A stretch of DNA of 64,000 nt, taken from Thiomonas sp. FB-6. Lineage in GTDB: Bacteria; Pseudomonadota; Gammaproteobacteria; Burkholderiales; Burkholderiaceae_C. The number at the start of each line of letters is the position of its first letter. The stretch's first letter is position 1. The DNA lies in the NCBI RefSeq assembly GCF_000377645.1, contig NZ_KB898471.1, positions 691,084 to 755,083 of the forward strand, read 5' to 3'. The notes under the pieces are model-generated. The model saw nothing but the letters and a program-made list of their open reading frames with translations, searched no databases and was not told the origin of the DNA. A program made the translations under genes and the position numbers. Below are positions 54,161 to 63,525 of the stretch, one piece after another.

Positions 54161-54736
54161 ATGAACCCCCGCAGCGACGCCTCGAACCTGAGCAACCAGT
54201 TCCTGATCGCGATGCCCGGCATGGTCGATTCGTCCTTCGCCGGCAGCGTGATCTACGTGTGCGAGCACTCCGCGCGCGGGGCGCTGGGGCTGGTCATCAA
54301 CCGCCCCACGGACATCGTGCTGAAGGATCTGTTCGACCGCATCGAGCTGCCTCTGGAGCAGCCGGAGCTGGCCGCGCGCACGGTCTACTACGGCGGCCCG
54401 GTGCAGACCGAGCGCGGCTTCGTGCTGCACGACCCGACCGACCGCGCCTACGCCTCCACGCTGCAGGTGGCGGGCGGGCTGCAGATGACCACCTCCAAGG
54501 ACGTGCTGGAGCATATTTCCGCCTCCGACGGGCCCAAGCGCTTTTTCGTCGCCCTGGGCTACTCGGGCTGGAGCGCCGGGCAGCTCGAGGACGAGATCTC
54601 GCGCAACGGCTGGCTGACCGTCGAGGCCGACTCGAACATCGTGTTCGAGGTGGCGGTGGAGCAGCGCTTCGACGCGGCCATGTCCCTCATGGGCATCAGT
54701 GCGATGAGCCTGTCCAACACCGCCGGCCATGCCTGA
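54161..54736 (+). CDS. yqgE: YqgE/AlgH family protein
   Basis: 191 residues of the UPF0301 family. N-terminal LSNQFLIAMPGMVDSSFAGSVIYVCEH is diagnostic, then GLVINRPTDI and YYGGPVQTERGFVLH. Function is not established; AlgH was linked to alginate regulation in Pseudomonas. It overlaps ruvX by 8 bases, the conserved yqgE-ruvX pair. A/T-rich ACGATAATATG lies just upstream and may be a -10 region. Confidence 0.93.
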   Translation: MNPRSDASNLSNQFLIAMPGMVDSSFAGSVIYVCEHSARGALGLVINRPTDIVLKDLFDRIELPLEQPELAARTVYYGGPVQTERGFVLHDPTDRAYASTLQVAGGLQMTTSKDVLEHISASDGPKRFFVALGYSGWSAGQLEDEISRNGWLTVEADSNIVFEVAVEQRFDAAMSLMGISAMSLSNTAGHA

Positions 54737-55160
54737 GCCCGGCGTCGCGCCTGGCGACCCGGCCGTTCTCATGGGTTTCGATTTCGGCACGCACCTCATC
54801 GGCGTGGCCGTGGGCAACACCATCACCGGCACCGCCAGCGCCCTGTGCAGCGTGGCGGCCGAGCGCCGCCAGCAGCGCTTCGAGGCCATCGCGCGCCTGC
54901 TGGCGCAGTGGAGTCCCTCGCGCCTGGTGGTGGGCCTGCCCCTGTCGCGCGACGAGGGCGCCGAGCAGGAACGCAGCGCCCAGGCGCGGCGCTTCGCCAA
55001 CCAGCTGCACGGGCGCTTCGGGCTGCCGGTGGCGATGATCGACGAACGCTACACCTCGCGCGCCGCGGAAGACTCCGGTGCCGCGGACGTGGACGCGGAA
55101 TCGGCGCGCCTGATTCTGGAACAATACCTGCGAGATCCCGCCGCGAGCCGCGCCCCATGA
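54729..55160 (+). CDS. ruvX: Putative pre-16S rRNA nuclease / Holliday junction resolvase-like RuvX
   Basis: 143 residues of the YqgF RNase-H-like fold. [18 protein letters not shown] has the first catalytic Asp, [16 protein letters not shown] the middle motif and [12 protein letters not shown] the second acidic site; a last Asp lies in [12 protein letters not shown]. In E. coli YqgF matures the 5' end of 16S rRNA. It overlaps yqgE and pyrR. Confidence 0.94.
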   Translation: MPEPGVAPGDPAVLMGFDFGTHLIGVAVGNTITGTASALCSVAAERRQQRFEAIARLLAQWSPSRLVVGLPLSRDEGAEQERSAQARRFANQLHGRFGLPVAMIDERYTSRAAEDSGAADVDAESARLILEQYLRDPAASRAP

Positions 55161-55684
55161 CCCATTCCCCCCCACCCGACGCCGAGGCGCTGTACGCGCG
55201 CCTGCGCGAAATCGTGCGAGCCTGGCTGGCCGCGCAGGACACGCCTCCCACCCTGGTGGGGGTGTACTCCGGCGGAGCCTGGCTGGCCGAACGCCTGCAC
55301 GAGGACCTGGCCCTGCCCACCCCTCTGGGAGTCGTCTCGTCGACCCTGCACCGCGACGACTTCGGTACCCGCGGCCTGCACCCCAGCGGCAACCGCACCG
55401 AACTGCCCTTCGAGGTCAACGGCCGCTCGATCCTGCTGGTCGACGACGTGCTCTACACCGGGCGCACCATCCGCGCCGCGATCAACGAGCTGTACGACTT
55501 CGGTCGCCCCGCGCGCATCGACCTTGCCGTGCTGATCGACCGCGGCGGGCGCGAGCTGCCGATCTGCGCCGGCCTGGTCGGCGCCGCCGTGGAGCTGCCG
55601 CCGCGCACCATGCTGGCGCTGGAACGCGACCCCGCGGCCGGGCCGCGGGCCATGCGCCTGGCCTACCTGGAGTCCGAATCCTGA
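55157..55684 (+). CDS. pyrR: Bifunctional pyr operon regulator / uracil phosphoribosyltransferase
   Basis: 175 residues of the type I PRTase fold. The PRPP loop is [23 protein letters not shown], preceded by [14 protein letters not shown] and the flexible [10 protein letters not shown] loop. In Bacillus PyrR binds pyr mRNA; in Proteobacteria regulation is less clear and UPRTase activity may dominate. It overlaps ruvX by 4 bases and pyrB by one (TGATG), so it is part of the same operon. Confidence 0.92.
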   Translation: MTHSPPPDAEALYARLREIVRAWLAAQDTPPTLVGVYSGGAWLAERLHEDLALPTPLGVVSSTLHRDDFGTRGLHPSGNRTELPFEVNGRSILLVDDVLYTGRTIRAAINELYDFGRPARIDLAVLIDRGGRELPICAGLVGAAVELPPRTMLALERDPAAGPRAMRLAYLESES

Positions 55685-56640
55685 TGGCCGCCCATCCCCA
55701 ACTCAACCGCCACGGCGAACTGCGCCACCTGCTGTCCATCGAGGGCCTGCCGCGCGACGTGCTGCTGCACATCATGGACACTGCGCAGGGCTTCATGAGC
55801 TTCGGCGAGCGCGAGGTCAAGAAGGTGCCGCTGCTGCGCGGCAAGAGCGTGTTCAACCTGTTCTTCGAGAACTCCACGCGTACCCGCACGACCTTCGAGA
55901 TCGCCGCGCAGCGGCTTTCCGCCGACGTGTTCAACCTGGACATCCAGCGCTCGAGCACCTCCAAGGGCGAATCCCTGCTGGACACCATCGCCAACCTGGA
56001 GGCGATGGACGCCGACATCTTCGTCGTGCGCCACAGCCAGAGCGGCGCTCCCTTCCTGATCGCCTCGCACACGCCCGAGCACGTGCACGTGGTCAACGCG
56101 GGCGACGGGCGCCACGCCCACCCGACCCAGGGCCTGCTGGACATGATGACCATCCGCCACTACAAGCGCGACTTCCACGCGCTGACGGTGGCCATCGTCG
56201 GCGACATCGTGCACTCGCGCGTGGCGCGCTCGGACATCCACGCGCTGACCACGCTGGGGGTTCCCGAGGTGCGCGCGGTGGGCCCCAAGACCCTGGTGCC
56301 CGGCGACCTGCGCGACATGGGAGTGCGCGTGTGCCACGACATCGAGGAAGGCCTGCGCGGGGCCGACGTGGTGATCGCGCTGCGCCTGCAGAACGAACGC
56401 ATGGCCGGCGGCCTGCTGCCCTCGGCGAGCGAATTCCACATGATGTACGGCCTCACTCCCGAGCGCATGCGCCTGGCCCGCGAGGACGCCATCGTCATGC
56501 ACCCGGGCCCGATCAACCGCGGCGTGGAGCTGGACTCGGCGGTGGCCGACGGGCCTCAGAGCGTGATCCTGCCGCAGGTGCGATTCGGCATCGCGGTGCG
56601 CATGGCCGTGCTGTCCATCGTCGCCAACACCTCCGCCTGA
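55684..56640 (+). CDS. pyrB: Aspartate carbamoyltransferase catalytic subunit
   Basis: 318 residues; condenses carbamoyl phosphate and aspartate in pyrimidine synthesis. Carbamoyl-phosphate motif [57 protein letters not shown]. No pyrI is present, consistent with the class A ATCases that form a dodecamer with a dihydroorotase-like partner, the product of the next gene. Confidence 0.96.
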   Translation: MAAHPQLNRHGELRHLLSIEGLPRDVLLHIMDTAQGFMSFGEREVKKVPLLRGKSVFNLFFENSTRTRTTFEIAAQRLSADVFNLDIQRSSTSKGESLLDTIANLEAMDADIFVVRHSQSGAPFLIASHTPEHVHVVNAGDGRHAHPTQGLLDMMTIRHYKRDFHALTVAIVGDIVHSRVARSDIHALTTLGVPEVRAVGPKTLVPGDLRDMGVRVCHDIEEGLRGADVVIALRLQNERMAGGLLPSASEFHMMYGLTPERMRLAREDAIVMHPGPINRGVELDSAVADGPQSVILPQVRFGIAVRMAVLSIVANTSA

Positions 56641-56648
56641 GCGCCCCC

Positions 56649-57947
56649 ATGAACGAGCCCAAGACCCTCCTGGTGCGCGGAGGTGCGCTGGTCGACCCGG
56701 CCAGCGGCACCCAGCACCCCGGCGACATCGCCATCGCCGGCGAACGCATCCATGCCGTCGGCCCCGCCGCCGCCGGTTTCTCCGCCGAGCGCGTGATCGA
56801 CGCCGAAGGCTGCCTGGTGATGCCCGGCCTGATCGACCTGTGCGCGCGCCTGGGAGAGCCCGGCGGCGAGGCCGAGGGGCTGCTCGATTCGGAGCTGGCC
56901 GCGGCCGGCGCCGGCGGCGTCACGCGCGTGGTGTGCCCGCCCGACACCGACCCCGTGCTCGACGAGCCCAGCCTGGTCGAGATGCTGCGCTGGCGCGCGC
57001 GGCGCATCAAGCGCTCTCGCGTGTATCCCCTGGGCGCGCTGACCACGGGGCTCAAGGGCGAGCGCCTGGCGGAGATGGCCTCACTGGTGAAGTCCAGCTG
57101 CATCGGCCTGTCGCAGGCCGGCACGCCGATCACCGACACGCAGATGCTGCTGCGCGCGATGCAGTACGCCAGCACCTTCGGCTACAAGGTCTGGCTGCCC
57201 GCGCAGGACCCGCACCTCGGGCGCGGCGTGGCCGCCAGCGGCCCTTACGCGCAGCGCCTGGGCCTGCCCGGCGTGCCGGTGGTGGCCGAGACCATCGCGC
57301 TGCACACCATCTTCGAGCTGGTGCGTGCCACCGGTTGCGCGGTGCACGTGGGCCGCCTGTCCAGCGCGGCCGGAGTCGCGCTGCTGCGCCGCGCGAAGGA
57401 CGAGGGCCTGCCGGTCACCGCCGACGTGTCCATGCACAACCTCCTGCTCACCGACGTGGACATCGGATGGTTCGATGCGCGCATGCGCCTGGACCCGCCG
57501 CTGCGCCAGCAGGCGGACCGCGACGCGCTGCTGGCGGGGCTGGCCGACGGCACCATCGACGCGCTGGTCTCCGACCACACGCCGCTGGGCAGCGACGACA
57601 AGGTCCTGCCCTTCGGCGAGGCGGAGCCGGGCGCCACCGGGCTGGAGCTGCTGCTGCCGGCAGTGCTGGAATTCGCGCGCCGCGCGGGGCTGGACCTGCC
57701 GCGCGCGCTGGGCTGCGTCACCACGCGCGCGGCGGCCGCCGCCGGCGTGGGCATGCCCAGCCTGGCGGCCGGCGCCGCCGCGGAGCTGATCGTGGTCGAC
57801 CCGCGCGCAAGCTGGAGGCCCACCGCGCGCAACCTGCGCAGCCGCGCCAAGCTGAGCCCGCTGGGCGACGTCGAGCTGCAGGGCCGGGTGCGCACGACCA
57901 TCATCGACGGGCGCGTGATCCACGAGTACGACGCCGCGCGGGCATGA
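56649..57947 (+). CDS. Dihydroorotase-family protein, probably noncatalytic (PyrC'-like)
   Basis: 432 residues of amidohydrolase fold, 8 bases after pyrB. The usual metal motif DxHxHxRxP reads DLCARLGEP here, so both metal His residues are lost. The region normally holding the binuclear-site His residues reads CAVHVGRLSSAAGV and ADVSMHNLLLTD, with one retained His in SMHN. The final SDHTPL keeps the Asp. In Pseudomonas an inactive PyrC' scaffolds PyrB in a dodecamer; the same role is likely here, with the true dihydroorotase elsewhere. Confidence 0.88.
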   Translation: MNEPKTLLVRGGALVDPASGTQHPGDIAIAGERIHAVGPAAAGFSAERVIDAEGCLVMPGLIDLCARLGEPGGEAEGLLDSELAAAGAGGVTRVVCPPDTDPVLDEPSLVEMLRWRARRIKRSRVYPLGALTTGLKGERLAEMASLVKSSCIGLSQAGTPITDTQMLLRAMQYASTFGYKVWLPAQDPHLGRGVAASGPYAQRLGLPGVPVVAETIALHTIFELVRATGCAVHVGRLSSAAGVALLRRAKDEGLPVTADVSMHNLLLTDVDIGWFDARMRLDPPLRQQADRDALLAGLADGTIDALVSDHTPLGSDDKVLPFGEAEPGATGLELLLPAVLEFARRAGLDLPRALGCVTTRAAAAAGVGMPSLAAGAAAELIVVDPRASWRPTARNLRSRAKLSPLGDVELQGRVRTTIIDGRVIHEYDAARA

Positions 57948-57969
57948 GCGCGGCGGGAAAGCTCCTTCG

Positions 57970-58713
57970 ATGATGCCGGGGCTGCGCCTGGCCGGCATCC
58001 TGCTGCGCCTGGGCATCGAGCTGGCGCGCGGGCTGTGGCGCATGCGCGCCTGGCCGCGCCTGAGCGCGCAGCAGCGCCAGGCGGCGATCCGAGCCTGGTC
58101 GAGGCGCATGCTGGGCGCCACGCGCACGCGCCTGCAGGTGCTGGGCCGGCCGCACGAAGGCGCCTGCCTGATGGCCGCGAACCATGTCTCCTGGCTGGAC
58201 ATCATGGCCCTCAACGCCGCCCACCCCACGCGCTTCGTGTCCAAGGCCGAAGTGCGCCACTGGCCGGTGCTGGGCCGGCTGGTCGCCGGTGCCGGCACGC
58301 TGTTCATCGAACGCGAACGCGCGCGCGACGCGATGCGGGTGATGCACGACATGGCGCAATGCCTGCGCAATGGCGAGCATGTCAGCGTGTTTCCCGAAGG
58401 CACCACCTCGGACGGCACCCATGTGCTGGCACTGCACGCGAACCTGTTCCAGGCCGCGCTCAGCGCCGACACCCCCGTGCAGCCGGTGCTGCTGCGCTAC
58501 GTGGACGACGCCACCGGCGCACCCAGCCGCGCCCCCGTGTACGTGGGCGAGGACACGGTGATGGACACGCTGCGCCTGATCGCCGCAGGCGGCTCGCTGC
58601 GCGTGGTCGTGCACTACCTGCCCGCGCTGCGCGGCCAGGACCGCCGGCAACTCGCCGCGGCGGTGCACGAAGCGCTGAGCCGCGCGCTGCAGGAGCCGCT
58701 GAGCGCGCGCTGA
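57970..58713 (+). CDS. plsC: 1-acyl-sn-glycerol-3-phosphate acyltransferase
   Basis: 247 residues with an N-terminal hydrophobic/basic region. Catalytic HX4D box NHVSWLD near residue 75 and substrate motif VFPEGTTSDGTHV near 141. It acylates lysophosphatidate in phospholipid synthesis or a related lipid. Located 22 bases after the pyrimidine genes, probably at the end of that operon. Convergent with the metal ATPase gene. Confidence 0.9.
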   Translation: MMPGLRLAGILLRLGIELARGLWRMRAWPRLSAQQRQAAIRAWSRRMLGATRTRLQVLGRPHEGACLMAANHVSWLDIMALNAAHPTRFVSKAEVRHWPVLGRLVAGAGTLFIERERARDAMRVMHDMAQCLRNGEHVSVFPEGTTSDGTHVLALHANLFQAALSADTPVQPVLLRYVDDATGAPSRAPVYVGEDTVMDTLRLIAAGGSLRVVVHYLPALRGQDRRQLAAAVHEALSRALQEPLSAR

Positions 58714-58744
58714 AGCCGCGGCCGCGCCGGGCGCGCGCAGCCGC

Positions 58745-61063
58745 TCAGGCCCGTGCCGCCCGGGGCGACCCGGCGCCCTCCCCGCCCAGCGCGTGGAACA
58801 ACTCGTCTTCCTGCTCCATGTGCAGGCGCACGATGGCCTCCAGCGCGTACAGCAGGCGCTGCCATTGCGCGACCGCGGCGGCGTCGGGCCCGCCCGGCGG
58901 CAGTTGCGCCACACCGTGGCCGATCAGGCGCAGCAGGCGGAAGATCTCCCGGTGGCTGCTGCTCAACGCGGCCATCGGGTCCTCGCCGCCGACCAGCCTG
59001 CCCATGCGCGGAAGCAATTCGCGCTCGTCGAGGCGCTCGTGGGGCAGCAGGCGCTCGTTCAGGCTGCGGTCCAGGCGCTGCAACGCGGCCACGGCCTCGA
59101 GCCCCTGCTGCCGCGGCAGGCCCTCGGCCACCGCGCGCAGCGACTCCAGCACCTGCTCCAGTTGCACGTGCTCCTCGCGCAGGCGCCGGGCATCCTCCGG
59201 CGCGAGCAGCCCGCGGATGGCCAGCCTGCCCGGGCGCAGGGCCCGCAAGGCATTCGCGATGGCCGCCAGGTCGATGAGTTCCTGCAGCAGGGCTCCCGCC
59301 AGCGGCGGCAGGTAGCCGAGGGCGGCGACCCCCATCGCGGCCAGCGACAGTCCCATGCCCAGCGCCACGCTCTGCACCGCGATGCGCCGGCTGCGCCGCG
59401 CGATGCGCAGCGCATCCACCAGCTTGTCCAGGCGGTCCACCAGCAGCACCACGTCGGCCGCCTGCGCCGAGGCCGCGGCCCCGCGCGCGCCCATGGCCAC
59501 GCCGACGTCGGCCGCCGCCAGCGCCGGCGCATCGTTGACCCCGTCGCCGACCATCACCACCCGCGCATGGGCGCGTGCGCCGCCGATGGCCGCGAGCTTG
59601 TCCGCCGGGCTCTGCCCGGCCAGCACCTCCAGCCCGCCCAGGCTGTTGCCCACGGCCTGCGCCACCTCCGCGCGGTCGCCCGTCAGCATGACCACCCTGC
59701 GAATGCCCTCGGCGCGCAGCAGGCGCAGCGCCCTGGGCGTCTCGACGCGGATGCGGTCGGCCAGCAGGATGGCGCCGGCCAGCGCCCCGTCGACCGCGAC
59801 GAACACGCTGGCCGAGCCGTCGGCGGCCGTGCGCGCCAGCACCGAGCGCGCCCAGGCGGGGGGTTCGGCCCCCCGTGCGACATGCCCGAAAGCGCCGATC
59901 TCGACCCTGCTCGCGCCGACCCTGCCGCTGACGCCCGCGCCCGGGGTTTCGAGCACGCCGGAGGGCAGCGGCAGCTCGAGGCGTCGCTCGCGCGCGGCCA
60001 GCACCACGGCCTCGGAGATCGCGTGATGCGAGGCCTGCGCCACGGCGGCCGCCGAGCGCAGCAGCTCGTCGGCACTCCACGGCGCGGGGGCGACGATCTC
60101 GGCCAGGCGGGGCCGGCCGCCGGTGAGGGTGCCCGTCTTGTCGAAGAACAGCACCTCGGCCTGGGCCAGCCGTTCCAGCGCACCGCCGCCCTTGACCAGG
60201 ATGCCGTGGCGCGCGCAACTGGACAGCCCCGAGACCACGGCCACCGGCACCGCCAGGATCAGGGGACAGGGCGTGGCCACCACCAGCACCGCCAGCGCCC
60301 GCATGGAGTCGCCCGAGGCGGCCCAGGCCGCGCCGGCAGCCGCAAGCGCCAACACGATGAGCCAGCCCGCGTAGCGGTCGGCCAGGCGCACCCCCGGCCC
60401 GCGTTCGGCGTGCGCCGCCTGCACCATGCGCACGATGCCGGCGTAGGTGCTCTGCGCGGCCGTGCGCGCGGCCAGGATTTCGACCGCCGGCCCCAGGTTC
60501 AGGACCCCGCTGGCCACGCCCTCCCCGGCCTCGCGCAGGCGCGGCAGCGACTCTCCGCTGAGCATCGACTCGTCGAATGGCGCCGGCCCCAGCAGCGTGG
60601 CGTCGACCGGCACCAGTTCGCCGTGGCGCACCAGCAGGCGATCCGCCTGGCGCACCTGCTCCAGCGGTACGGGGCGCCATTCGCCCGCCTCGAAACGCAG
60701 CGCGCCGCGCGGCGCGTGGCGCAGCAAGGCGGTCATCTCGCGCTCCGCGCGCGCCGCGGCGTAATCCTCCAGAACCCTGCCGCCCGCCAGCATGACGGCG
60801 ATCACCGCCGCGGTGAGCGCCTGGCCCAGGACCAGGGCGAACACCAGGGCCAGCAGCGCCAGCAGGTCCACGCCGGCCTGGCGCCGCCACAGCGCGCGCG
60901 CCACCGAGACCGCCAGCACGACGGCCACCGGCAGCGCCGCCGCCGCCCACGCCGCGTCGGCCGCGCCGCGCCGCCCCAGGCCCTGCAGCAGCAGTCCGCC
61001 CGCCAGCGCGCCGAGCGCGAGCACGAGCAGGGCCAGGTGGATACTGCGCAGGTGGCGCGTCAT
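58745..61063 (-). CDS. Heavy-metal P1B-type ATPase with C-terminal hemerythrin-like domain
   Basis: 772 residues. Residues ~1-600 are a P1B ATPase: eight membrane segments, SGES actuator loop, TPCPLI metal motif near 266, phosphorylation motif DKTGT, and VMVGDGVNDAPALAAADVG. There is no N-terminal HMA metal domain, and the usual HP motif of the nucleotide domain reads HA (SHHAIS). Residues ~625-760 form a four-helix HHE hemerythrin-like domain: EEHVQLEQVL, LPHERLDERELLP, SSHREIFRLL and LHMEQEDELFHAL supply His/Glu ligands for a di-iron site. The transported metal cannot be named; iron or manganese, sensed through the di-iron domain, would make sense. Confidence 0.9.
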   Translation of the reverse strand: MTRHLRSIHLALLVLALGALAGGLLLQGLGRRGAADAAWAAAALPVAVVLAVSVARALWRRQAGVDLLALLALVFALVLGQALTAAVIAVMLAGGRVLEDYAAARAEREMTALLRHAPRGALRFEAGEWRPVPLEQVRQADRLLVRHGELVPVDATLLGPAPFDESMLSGESLPRLREAGEGVASGVLNLGPAVEILAARTAAQSTYAGIVRMVQAAHAERGPGVRLADRYAGWLIVLALAAAGAAWAASGDSMRALAVLVVATPCPLILAVPVAVVSGLSSCARHGILVKGGGALERLAQAEVLFFDKTGTLTGGRPRLAEIVAPAPWSADELLRSAAAVAQASHHAISEAVVLAARERRLELPLPSGVLETPGAGVSGRVGASRVEIGAFGHVARGAEPPAWARSVLARTAADGSASVFVAVDGALAGAILLADRIRVETPRALRLLRAEGIRRVVMLTGDRAEVAQAVGNSLGGLEVLAGQSPADKLAAIGGARAHARVVMVGDGVNDAPALAAADVGVAMGARGAAASAQAADVVLLVDRLDKLVDALRIARRSRRIAVQSVALGMGLSLAAMGVAALGYLPPLAGALLQELIDLAAIANALRALRPGRLAIRGLLAPEDARRLREEHVQLEQVLESLRAVAEGLPRQQGLEAVAALQRLDRSLNERLLPHERLDERELLPRMGRLVGGEDPMAALSSSHREIFRLLRLIGHGVAQLPPGGPDAAAVAQWQRLLYALEAIVRLHMEQEDELFHALGGEGAGSPRAARA

Positions 61064-61291
61064 GGAGGGAGCGAGGCGAGCACGGAGTCGGGACGGCGGC
61101 CCCTCATTGTCCGCCGTGCGCGCCGGCGCGGCCGCGCGCGCGCGGCGAAAGCTTGCGTGAACGGGGGGTGCGCTTCAGGCGCGCTCGACCGCAGGGGTCG
61201 CGGCGTTCCGGTCGCCCGGGCATCGAGCAGCCCGCGGGCCTTCGCCCTGGCTTCGCCGCCGGCTGCGGGAGCGGCTAGACTGCGGGGTTGC

Positions 61292-61366
61292 CTCGCCATA
61301 GTTCAATGGATAGAACAAGCCCCTCCTAAGGGTTAGATGCAGGTTCGATTCCTGCTGGCGGGACCA
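61292..61366 (+). tRNA. tRNA-Arg (anticodon CCT)
   Basis: A full cloverleaf can be drawn. Acceptor CTCGCCA pairs with TGGCGGG (one G-U), D stem GTTC/GAAC, anticodon stem AGCCC/GGGTT with loop CTCCTAA giving anticodon CCU, a 4-base variable loop, T stem GCAGG/CCTGC with loop TTCGATT, then A-CCA encoded. It decodes AGG, a rare codon in this GC-rich genome. Confidence 0.93.
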
Positions 61367-61389
61367 CGACCGGCTCCTCCCGCCGGGCC

Positions 61390-61413
61390 CAATATCCGTC
61401 ATTCGTGATATTG
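61390..61413. promoter_or_regulatory. Candidate operator CAATATC-N10-GATATTG
   Basis: A perfect 7-base A/T-rich inverted repeat with a 10-base spacer, in otherwise GC-rich DNA, between the tRNA and the rhodanese gene, 70 bases before its start. Such a dyad fits a dimeric sulfur- or metal-responsive repressor, but no regulator gene is next to it. Confidence 0.45.
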
Positions 61414-61483
61414 CGAAATAGCCTTGGACGCCCGCGCGGCCCCCGGCTACAAAGCTCCAGTCCCGTTCCCCCTGGAGATTCCC

Positions 61484-62470
61484 GTGGTCCTGAAGCGAAG
61501 CCCCGCAAGGTTCCTGCTGGCCGGCCTGCTTGCCCTGTCGGCCTGCGCCGCCGCGCAGGCTTCGGAGCTGCCCGGCCCCGTGGTCGACGTGCAGTGGCTG
61601 CACGCCCACGCCGCGCAGGTGCAGATCGTCGACATCCGCGACGACGTGGGTTCGCTGACCAACGATCCCAGGTTCCGCACCGTGGACGGCCGCAAGGTGG
61701 TCGAACAGGTCGGCGGCTACATCCCCGACGCGCTCTCGGTGAACTTCTGGGCGCTGCGCGAAAAGCGCAGGATCGGCGGCAAGGACGTGGACTTCCTGCT
61801 GCCCACGGCCGAGGAGTTCCAGCAGGTCATGCGCGCCTCGGTGCTGCAGCCCGGCAAGCCCGTCGTGCTGGTGCCCACGGGGGATGACGCCACCTCGCTG
61901 CAGGAGGCCGCCTTCCTGGCCTGGGAACTGCAATTATTCGGTGAACCGGCCTCCGACGTGGCCATCCTGGACGGCGGCACCCACGCCTGGCTGGCCGCCG
62001 GCTACCCGGTGGATACCGACGCCATCGCGCCGATGGAGTCGGGCAAGTGGAGTGCCTCGCCCCCGCGCGCCGACATGCTGGCGCACGTGGACCAGGTGCG
62101 CGCGGCGCAGCGCCGCCACGCCGCGCTGCTCGACGCGCGCCCGCTGGCGCAGTTCGCCGGCCTCGAACGCACCCCGGTGATTCCCGAGGACGGGCGCCTG
62201 CAGGGCTCGCGCCCGCTGCCGGCCGAACTGCTGTACCGCGCCGCCGCCGACGGCTCGTGGCATTTCCTGACGCCCGCCCGGTACCGCGCCGTGCTGGCGC
62301 TGGACGGCGTCCGCCTGCCGGCCCGGGGCATCGTGTACTGCAACACCGGCCAGTACGCGGCCGGCGCCTGGTTCGTGGTGGACCGCATCCTCGGCCGCCA
62401 CGGCCTGCGCGAATACCCGGGCGGCATGAACGAGTGGCTGGCGTTGGGCCTGCCGGTCAAGGGGCTGTGA
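61484..62470 (+). CDS. Exported tandem rhodanese-like sulfurtransferase
   Basis: 328 residues from a GTG start, chosen because GGAG lies 6 bases upstream and the protein then begins with a signal peptide (KRSPARFLLAGLLALSACAAAQA). The LSAC segment also fits a lipobox. Two rhodanese folds follow: the first (VDVQWLHAHAAQVQIVDIRDD) has no active-site Cys, the second has YCNTGQYAAGAWFV with the catalytic Cys. It resembles thiosulfate sulfurtransferases; the substrate is unknown. It stands alone between the tRNA and an SDR gene. Confidence 0.85.
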   Translation: MVLKRSPARFLLAGLLALSACAAAQASELPGPVVDVQWLHAHAAQVQIVDIRDDVGSLTNDPRFRTVDGRKVVEQVGGYIPDALSVNFWALREKRRIGGKDVDFLLPTAEEFQQVMRASVLQPGKPVVLVPTGDDATSLQEAAFLAWELQLFGEPASDVAILDGGTHAWLAAGYPVDTDAIAPMESGKWSASPPRADMLAHVDQVRAAQRRHAALLDARPLAQFAGLERTPVIPEDGRLQGSRPLPAELLYRAAADGSWHFLTPARYRAVLALDGVRLPARGIVYCNTGQYAAGAWFVVDRILGRHGLREYPGGMNEWLALGLPVKGL

Positions 62471-62656
62471 GCCTGGCCCGGGGGCGCCCGCGAGGCGGCC
62501 CCGGGAGCCCCGGCGGGCATGCGCCGGCCGGGCGGATGGTCATGGATCGACCGCCACGGCAACTGCGGGGAACCCGGGTGCGCGCCGCCGCGGGCTTGGG
62601 CTAGTCTGGCGCCACGAGGCGCCGGGTCCCCGGCCCGGACTCCACGATCGACAACC

Positions 62657-63466
62657 ATGAGTACCCTGCAACACGACACCGCGGTGGCGGTGGTCACCGG
62701 CGGCGCGCGCGGCATCGGCCTGGGCATCGCACGCTGGTTCCTGCGCCACGGCCATCGCGTGGCGCTGCTGGACATCGACGCGGCCACGCTCGAGCGCACC
62801 GAGCGTGAGCTGGCCCAGCCCGAACAGGTGCTGGCGCTGCACTGCGACGTCTCCGACGAGTCCCGCGTGGCCGCCGCCGCCGATGCGGTGTGGCGGCGTT
62901 TCGGGCGCGTGGACGCGCTGATCAACAACGCCGGCGTGGCCGTGTTCAAGCCTATCGGCGAGACCAGTTTCGCGGACTGGCGCCACGTGCTGGGCACCAA
63001 CCTCGACGGCGCCTTCCTGTGCACCCAGGCCTTCGCCCCGCTGATGCTGCGCGGCGGACGCGGCGGCGCGGTGGTCAACATCGCCTCCATCTCGGCGGTG
63101 CGCGCCAGCACGCTGCGCGTGGCCTACGGCACCAGCAAGGCGGCCCTCGTGCACCTGACGCGCCAGCAGGCGGTGGAACTGGGGGACCAGGGCATCCGCT
63201 GCAACGTCATCGCCCCGGGCCCGGTGGAGACCGAGATGGCCAAGCTGGTGCACAGCGTGGCCGTGCGCACGGACTACCACGACGCCATCCCGCTCGGGCG
63301 CTACGGCACGGTGGAGGAGATGGCCGAGACCGTGGGCTTCCTGTGCAGCCCGGCGGCCAGTTTCATCAACGGCCAGCTGCTGGCCGTCGACGGCGGCTTC
63401 GAGGCCGCGGGCGTCGGCCTGCCCACGCTGCGGCGGCGCCGCCAGGAGCAGGCCGACCCGCATTGA
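62657..63466 (+). CDS. SDR-family NAD(P)-dependent oxidoreductase
   Basis: 269-residue classical short-chain dehydrogenase: cofactor motif TGGARGIGLGIA, structural NNAGVAV, Ser in NIASISAVRAS, catalytic YGTSKAA, and the C-terminal FINGQLLAVDGGFE. The ATG at 62657 matches the usual start ~12 residues before TGG. The next gene, a TRAP binding protein, begins 59 bases later, so the enzyme may act on the solute imported by that transporter. Confidence 0.9.
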   Translation: MSTLQHDTAVAVVTGGARGIGLGIARWFLRHGHRVALLDIDAATLERTERELAQPEQVLALHCDVSDESRVAAAADAVWRRFGRVDALINNAGVAVFKPIGETSFADWRHVLGTNLDGAFLCTQAFAPLMLRGGRGGAVVNIASISAVRASTLRVAYGTSKAALVHLTRQQAVELGDQGIRCNVIAPGPVETEMAKLVHSVAVRTDYHDAIPLGRYGTVEEMAETVGFLCSPAASFINGQLLAVDGGFEAAGVGLPTLRRRRQEQADPH

Positions 63467-63525
63467 AGGCCCCGGGTCCCCGGGGCACGCATTTTCATTC
63501 CACAACACGCAGGAGGAGACCCAGC

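Noticed and set aside
61292-61420. Genomic island insertion at tRNA-Arg(CCU)
   Set aside because: No integrase gene or repeat of the tRNA 3' end is seen downstream within the window.
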